DNA of 64,000 bases, taken from the NCBI RefSeq assembly GCF_003590095.1, contig NC_039482.1, positions 9,503,657 through 9,567,656 of the forward strand. Reading direction: 5' to 3'. Positions 58,180 to 64,000 of this stretch are shown here, piece by piece. Position 1 is the first letter of the stretch; the number at the start of each line of letters is the position of its first letter. Position numbers and translations under genes: made by a program. The stretch comes from Trichoplusia ni. Taxonomy: Eukaryota; Arthropoda; Insecta; Lepidoptera; Noctuidae. Under the pieces are notes generated by a model. That model made no database searches. It was not told the origin of the DNA and was given only the letters and a program-made list of their open reading frames with translations.

Positions 58180-58303
58180 GGTGGTGTGACGATCTAGTCA
58201 AATACGCGGGGCTCACGTGGCCGGAACTTGCACAAAATAGACAAGTGTGGAAGAGAGAGGGGGAGGCCTTTGCCCAGCAGTGGGATCTAAAGCAGGCAAT
58301 ATA
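58180..58303 (+). pseudogene. RTE-type reverse transcriptase, C-terminal fragment
   Basis: Frame reads LAQNRQVWKREGEAFAQQWD and ends at a TAA at about 58301-58303. The DNA holds the GGAGGCCTTTGCCCAGCAGT signature of lepidopteran RTE tails. Confidence 0.65.
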
Positions 58304-58317
58304 AAAAAATAAAGTGT

Positions 58318-58460
58318 TAATCCTTACTAATATTATAAATGTGAAAGTGTGGTAATGTGTATGTTTGTTGCACGCAAAAACGGCTGAACAAACTTTGATT
58401 TAGAAAAGAACATAGGCTACCTTTAATCCCGATTTCTTAAGTAGTTCCCGAGGGAAAATT
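58318..58460 (+). mobile_element. Helitron-like fragment
   Basis: TTACTAATATTATAAATGTG start, AACGGCTGAACA and CCCGATTTCTTAAG; truncated at the right. Confidence 0.35.
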
Positions 58461-58684
58461 GAAAATATGTGTAAAACAACAAAAAGTCTTAAATATCTTT
58501 TAACTACGCGTTTTTGCGTGAGAGAGGAAATACATACCTACATATTTTCGCTTTTATAATTTTAGGAGAATATCAAATTGTAGTGTTGTTGTTTCAAGTC
58601 ACTGTCAGTAATGACAGTATTTATTATTGTTAGCAAGGTCATGGTGAAGGATTAGTTTCTGTGGTAATATTAACCGAGTGTTAA

Positions 58685-58895
58685 TCTATATCTACACTAA
58701 TATATAAAGCTGAAGAGTTTGTTTGTTTGAACGCGCTAAGCTCGGAAACTACTGGTCCAAATTAAAAAATTCTAAAACCATCACGCTGCGACTAAAAAGA
58801 GCGAGGATACAATGGAAAATGTGAAAAAAAACAGGGCAGGTATAAATCATAACTTACATATCTTCTACCCACGGGGACGAAGTCGCGGGCAACAG
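58685..58895 (+). mobile_element. Helitron-like element with internal deletion
   Basis: Starts as the other copies, lacks about 40 bp in the middle (the GTGTTGAATAGACCATTC part) and ends GGGCAACAGTTTAT, so the CTAG is lost. Confidence 0.55.
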
Positions 58896-59134
58896 TTTAT
58901 ATAACCATAAAAAGTAATTTATAAATGTTCTTGTGATAATGATGTTTAATATACGGTTCTTGCTATTTTTTTCAGTAGTTTAGCTCCGTCAAGAGGCCAG
59001 TGTTTGTGCTGTACATAATTCTACTTTGCTATATCCTAAGCAGTTTTTGTGAACGCCAAAAGAGCTCTCCATTATACGCCTATCTCGAAAACAACCGTGC
59101 AAAACAAGTGATACCTCTTATTTATTAACTGAGT

Positions 59135-59178
59135 GCGCACGACGGCCGCTAGAGGGCGCGAGTAATGGCGATGGCATT
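59135..59178. promoter_or_regulatory. CTCF-like site with GTGCGCAC and double ATGGC
   Basis: CCGCTAGAGGGCGC at 59146-59159 fits the general CTCF core (CCASYAGRKGGCRS) at 13 of 14 positions by my alignment. GTGCGCAC lies just left of it, and two ATGGC motifs (Pho/YY1-like on the other strand) just right. Candidate insulator or promoter. Confidence 0.4.
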
Positions 59179-59179
59179 A

Positions 59180-60783
59180 TCTTTTTGGTTTATTATCCTT
59201 TTAACTTTGTACGTGGTTAACATAAACTTTAACTATTGGTAAAAGTAACTTTAGGAAAAGTTTCTTGTATCCAAATTGTTTGTGGAGTTGTTGATAGTTC
59301 AGAAAATCACTTTAGACAGGGACACTTCTGTGCGCAAAAATATTCTTTATACTTGATTCTTCTTGAAATATGGATTATGACGCTATCTCACTGTAAATGT
59401 CCGATATCGGATTGTTTGTTTTTAAAACGACTTCGGAACAAAGGAATTTAAATTATTGTGCCGTAGGGGTTACTCAAATATCAGGTCTCTTGCACAAAGA
59501 AGACATCCAAATTTAAAAATGTATAATTTAAATATCCTCACACATATGTTAGTTGACTCGCAACCGATCGCCACATCATCTTTTTACCAAGGCCGCTAGT
59601 TCGGTCCGAAACAAGTCGAGCTATTCCTATGAATACGCGTGACTTTATCGATAATCATTTAAGACGTTTTCTTTCATCGTTTGTCAGTGTGTTATTATAT
59701 ATAAAAGTCAACATAACTTGGATCTACAAACTCGTACACAAAAACAGTACACTATCCCGCAAAGCTTCAATGTTATCTGTAAATTTAGACCCACCTTTCA
59801 TTCCACGCTATGTCAAGGGTCGGCCATATTACTCTTGAACGTGTACACAATATATAATATTTTTCATAACATCCACACATCTACACATCCATCACAACAA
59901 CGAATTTGAAAGAGGTTCATGTTCTCGTTTATTTGACGACGTAATAACATGTCAAGAGAGCGATTCATTTTGTTGATCTGACACAATATGAGCGAAGGAT
60001 AAGTACCTTATTTAATTTGGACCGATCCCAAGGGTTAACAAAGAGTTACAGTCTTCTAAGAATCACTTAAAGCAAAAATAATACAATTTTAACGAATGTT
60101 TACAATAACAGAGATCAAAATCTGGATAATACGATCACAATTACAGTGGATAAGTGCTATTACCAAGTGTGACTATTGAGCATGGTGCTACTGATCTTGG
60201 CAGATCACGCTCATTAGCAATAGGGATCTAGTGGGATAGGATAAGCCTGGATAGGAGAAATGGGGACATAATTGTACAGAACTGTAAACCATTGGCCATT
60301 GGTAGTTAAAGTCATGTTAAAGGTAAAGAACTTACCTTATCTAGATACCATTATAACAAGGTGGCTGTCCTATCCAGTTTCTGAGGACCTGTACTCGAAG
60401 GTTCTACCGATCGTGTTTTCATCTATTTGTCACCATACAGCTGAAATTTGAAATTATCAAATTAACAAAAGTAAAATAAAGCAGTAAAATGTATAAACTA
60501 ATATTTGACAGTCAAAGCTCATCAGATCCAATAAATCATCTTACCATTTTGCTACGAACATTATACTTAAAACAGAATTCAGTCCATTGAATACAAGCCA
60601 ATAAAACACACTATTATTTCCAAGACCTAGACACAGCAACAACAAAAGAATTTAGTTCAACCTTTATGGAGTGCTATCCATCCAAGCATTCACAATTTGA
60701 CCTAGAATTTAGATAGAAAATAAACAAAAACATTCTCGACGATATTAAACCCGTGAACAAAGACAGCGAAGCGATAGATATAA
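59180..60783. other. No confident gene
   Basis: AT-rich with short unrecognised frames (59236-59451, 59629-59838). Confidence 0.45.
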
Positions 60784-60799
60784 AATATCGCGCGATATT
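60784..60799. other. 16-bp perfect palindrome
   Basis: AATATCGCGCGATATT; CpG-rich centre in an AT-rich region. No assigned role. Confidence 0.6.
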
Positions 60800-61004
60800 G
60801 GCACTGGAACAATGCCTTATATCTTAGATGCTATAGAAAATTACGTATGAGTTTAGTTCGACGGGAACAATACTTAAAGAATTCGATCGACGTTGATTGA
60901 ACGAGCCCTTAGAAGTATTGAAAATAATTCAATTTATTCAAGATAGGCTATAAAATACATTTTGAAGTTAATGTTTCTTTAAAAAAGGATATATATTATA
61001 GACA

Positions 61005-61085
61005 GTACCCCGTATCGCCCGGCCTTCATCGCTTCCTAAGTTCTCTGGTTGTGAAGATGAAACCGCGCAACAAACTCCATGGGTG
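61005..61085. mobile_element. LINE-like fragment
   Basis: CTTCATCGCTTCCTAAGTTC and GCGCAACAAACTCC as at 11290-11350. Confidence 0.35.
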
Positions 61086-61273
61086 AGCTTAGCCGCTAGT
61101 TTTGTTAGTGAACGGCTCGTTTTTAAAGGAGAACTAGAAGAAAATGGATGCTGGCTGCCCAAGGTCAGTACACTTTGCGATTTTTGGAACGGATTTCATT
61201 CAAGATTTAACGGCTATAAATAGATATAATGCTGATGATATAAATGTACGTGTAATTTTATCTGTGATTTAAT

Positions 61274-61385
61274 AATGCATCGGTTTACTCACGCGTATTT
61301 ATCGGGATAGCCCGACTAGTTTCAGACCCTAGCAGAGTCTTTAGGACTCTCATTAGCTGACGCGGCGGGTTCGCGAGTCGAACCA
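61274..61385 (+). repeat. Foldback family, left half
   Basis: Begins CGGTTTACTCACGCG, contains CCCGACTAGTTTC and ends GACGCGGCGGGTTCGCGAGTCG. It is the closest relative of 6798-6884, without the right half. Confidence 0.65.
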
Positions 61386-61589
61386 TGTTTTATCTGTGTC
61401 CAGAAAACAAGTCATTCATTTCGAAGAATATTTTTACATGTATATATATGTATAACTAGCGGCCCGGTACGTGCTTCGCTACGTATAAAGTGAAATAAAA
61501 TAAACAAATCGGAACATCAAATTCATTTATTTAATCAAAAAAATATTTTATTTAAAATCGAAATCAATTGCTAGCTATTTACAACACAC

Positions 61590-61946
61590 TTAATCCAAAA
61601 CATTTGGATAAACAATATTTTTTGTTTTTCCATTTTGAGCATAAATAAACAAACGGCTGGGGGTACCGACTCTGGAACAGGCAACATATAACTGGCCATG
61701 TGAAAAACAATGTTCCTCCAAATTCACACCACAAACGTGAAGTGTTTGACCTTGGGCCTTGTTGATGGACATCGCAAATGATAAACGCACAGGATATTGT
61801 AAACGTTTGAACTCAAAAGGCATATCAGTTGGAATCATAGGTATACGCGGTATCAAAACAACTTCTCCTTTTGATTTACCAGTTAAGATCGTAGCTTCAA
61901 TCAAATTTGGCAATAACTTTTTCACTGCCAATCTGGTTCCGTTACA
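61590..61946 (-). pseudogene. Helitron Pif1-like helicase, C-terminal fragment
   Basis: Homology starts at CNGTRLAVKKLLPN, continues with SINKAQGQT (helicase motif V) and YVACSRVG (motif VI), and ends with a stop at 61590. Walker A and B motifs are missing. It overlaps the N-terminal fragment in another frame, marking the deletion junction. No ATG begins this frame, only a TTG. Confidence 0.8.
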
Positions 61947-62527
61947 CCTGGTTTATGCTTCAGATTGATACAAACATGGAATAATCCTGTTGAAGTATTT
62001 ACCTTAAACGTCGGCATAAAATTATCTCTAATAATTTTAGTTGCACCAAAAGAAGTCATTTGAAATGCCGAATTGTATTGTTGAATATGACTCAGAAAGT
62101 GCTTCGACGCTTGCGATGTCCCAAAAATAAATGAATACAATGGTTCGGGTGGAGTTTCTAATGCTGGCAATCTCACTTTGCCATTAGCACAACACATGCC
62201 GGGTGTTTCACCTCGAAAGTTAGCCGCATCACAATGTGGACATATTGCGTCCATCATTCCAATGTATCCATACATACTATAATCAATCTGACTGTTGTAA
62301 TTAAAAGCAGCACGCATCATTTCAGCCAAAACAGCACGACGTATTCGTGATGGCCGTGCAAGATTCAGTACAGGTACTGGGTTAACAAATCTATTGCGTG
62401 CATTACGTTCACGCTGCGATGCATTAGCTTGTGCGCGTTCATCTGCAGTCTGTGATCGTCTTAGTAATGCCACATCATTTGCATTACGCGTTCGCCGACC
62501 TATATTTGCTCGTCTGGCTGGTGGCAT
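61922..62527 (-). pseudogene. Helitron polyprotein, N-terminal fragment
   Basis: Open frame of about 201 codons from ATG 62527. An Arg-rich start is followed by the cysteine motif CPHCDA ... GMCCANGKVRLP and PPEPLYSFIFG, typical of the region before the Rep domain in insect Helitrons. After HKPG the frame runs out of phase into helicase sequence and stops at 61922. The HUH Rep nuclease is absent, so it cannot work as a transposase. Confidence 0.8.
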
Positions 62528-63025
62528 TTTTCCCGTATGCACATATGTTTTCGCTTAAAAATCGAAAAAAAAAATTAGAACAAAAAAAAACAAATTCCCA
62601 AGAAGCTGTCGCATATGATGCCATGTGAAATCATATACGGCAACTTAGAAAAGTATACATAAATTCAGGACTCACCGTTTGTATGAATGCACTGCAAATG
62701 CAATTATGTGAAAAGAAATTTATCGCTGATAATATGATTTAATCAAACCACGTCCAAAATGAATTGACGGCATGAATGACATAACAACGTGCTTGTCCTG
62801 TCAACAAAACTTCAAAAAAGTTTCTGTGAAAAAAGTTTCTATTGAATTCATTTATTACAAAAAATGTGACAAATGAGGAACCGCTCGACCGATTTTGTGC
62901 AAACTTCACATAAACCATCTACTAAATATGCCGACCAAATCCTAAGCATTTGGTTTGGATAGGTGAGCCCGTTCTTGAGTTATGGAATTACAACGAAAAG
63001 TGGCATTGATTTTTATATATATAGA

Positions 63026-64000
63026 TGTATTTTTTTATAATAAAACCATAGATGTGTGACGCGTGCGTATGTATGTATGTATATGAGCTAGAACTACGTA
63101 ATCACTGAACTGTTTTGCATGAAATTGCGTACGCTTGTTGAATACATACAATTACTCTGTGTTGGATATAAGTATGTGACTGAAATAGATGTCTTTTAAG
63201 GAACTATTCTTTTGGTGTTCATAAAGAAACAGGCTTTTTACCTACTATGAGATATGGAAATGAGACTAGTAAGTATTTTTATTCACGGGATCTTTTCATT
63301 CTTGATGAGAAGACACCCGTTCTTTTTAAAGGAATATAGACTTGGGTCTAATAGTCACGGGCCTTGTTAAGGACTTGATCTAATTTAATTTAAATTTGAG
63401 CGGCATTATTGTGATTTAAAAAAAATGCATTGGATACATTATGGTGCACAAACGTGTGCACAAACACAGGTGCGTTTAGTTCCTGTCGGGTTATGAGACG
63501 AAGGGATCTTTCTGAGGTAATCCGACACTACCGAAGAGAGAGATGAGATGGAATACCCACATTTTTAGATGCCTTCTTAAACACGAAACCCAACATTCCA
63601 AAAGTCGGTTCATGAGCGATTCGTAGTACATTCAAATGAATCGCACACGAACAAATAACTAAGGCACTTATTAAAACATTCCTCGGCTGTAATTCTATAA
63701 ACACGTATTTCGTGAAACAATAGCGGAACGCTGTGAAGCCACAGTTCTGGCGACGACAAATCTCCGGCAGACAGGTACCGTTATATTGCCAACAGCGATG
63801 GCGGGTCTAATGCAGGGGTGTGGGACATTCGGTTTAAACTTTCTTTTTTGTTAGAAATGGTATCATATTTGTATTTAGGTCCAAAAATGTTTTGTAATGA
63901 AATTCTGATTGAGCTTAGATTTTTGTTTATGGCGTATAAATAGTCAACTGAATTAATTTATAAGAGCTGTAATTCAAATTTTGACACCATTTCAGAGGGT
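63026..64000. other. No gene; repeat fragment at about 63440-63540
   Basis: GTGCACAAAC is repeated in tandem near 63443-63467, followed by words of a common lepidopteran repeat. Confidence 0.4.

Larger units (their letters stand above)
61456..63025 (-). mobile_element. Internally deleted Helitron with both ends intact
   Basis: Read on the minus strand, the element starts A|TCTATATATATAAAA at 63025 and ends CCGCTAG|T at 61456, the TC...CTRR ends and A/T target expected of Helitrons. A short hairpin (TACGT ... ACGTA) lies about 12 bases before the CTAG end. It keeps two fragments of the Rep/helicase gene (61922-62527 and 61590-61946), but the Rep domain and the front of the helicase are gone. 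1570 bp against several kb for a full copy. Confidence 0.85.

Overview
The window is AT-rich nuclear DNA of an insect, almost certainly a moth or butterfly. The evidence is the repeats. There are many tRNA-headed SINE copies in several families, many short Helitron-like elements ending in CTAG|T, RTE and other LINE tails, foldback elements, and two insect lipase genes. No rRNA, bona fide tRNA gene, CRISPR array or bacterial-style operon is visible. Most of the 64 kb is intergenic or intronic DNA filled with old transposon copies.

Two protein-coding genes can be read completely. They are intronless paralogues of the acid lipase family (lipase-1/lipase-3-like, lysosomal acid lipase type alpha/beta hydrolases) at 23582-24853 and 45254-46522, both on the + strand and about 20 kb apart. 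Each has an N-terminal hydrophobic segment, the HGLL oxyanion motif, a G-x-S-x-G nucleophile elbow and a complete Ser-Asp-His triad. A 162-nt block near their 3' ends is almost identical at the DNA level, including silent sites, which suggests gene conversion.

Upstream on the same strand are two short exon-like islands, 17204-17267 and 19585-19727, with good splice borders, compatible phase and GC-rich codons. They look like internal exons of an unidentified spliced gene. If that gene continues to the right, the lipases are nested in or follow it. A CpG-rich patch at about 3.6-3.7 kb could be a first exon or promoter, but this is weak.

Several non-repeat motif clusters look regulatory: paired CRE octamers with E2F and YY1-like sites (32335-32380), an RFX X-box (36390-36402), a nuclear-receptor / CLEAR-type E-box / GATA cluster (37068-37152) between the lipases, and a CTCF-like cluster (59136-59178).

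Mobile DNA by region: 1-17 kb holds SINEs, an inverted-repeat element, Helitron-like pairs, a foldback element and nested insertions. 20-33 kb is sparse apart from lipase A. 33-44 kb has LINE, SINE and Helitron-like fragments. 47-60 kb has a pair of 316-bp TA-flanked MITEs and a run of Helitron-like copies. 61456-63025 is a Helitron with both termini intact but most of its Rep/helicase gene deleted. All identifications come from reading the sequence and family knowledge; no database search was run.
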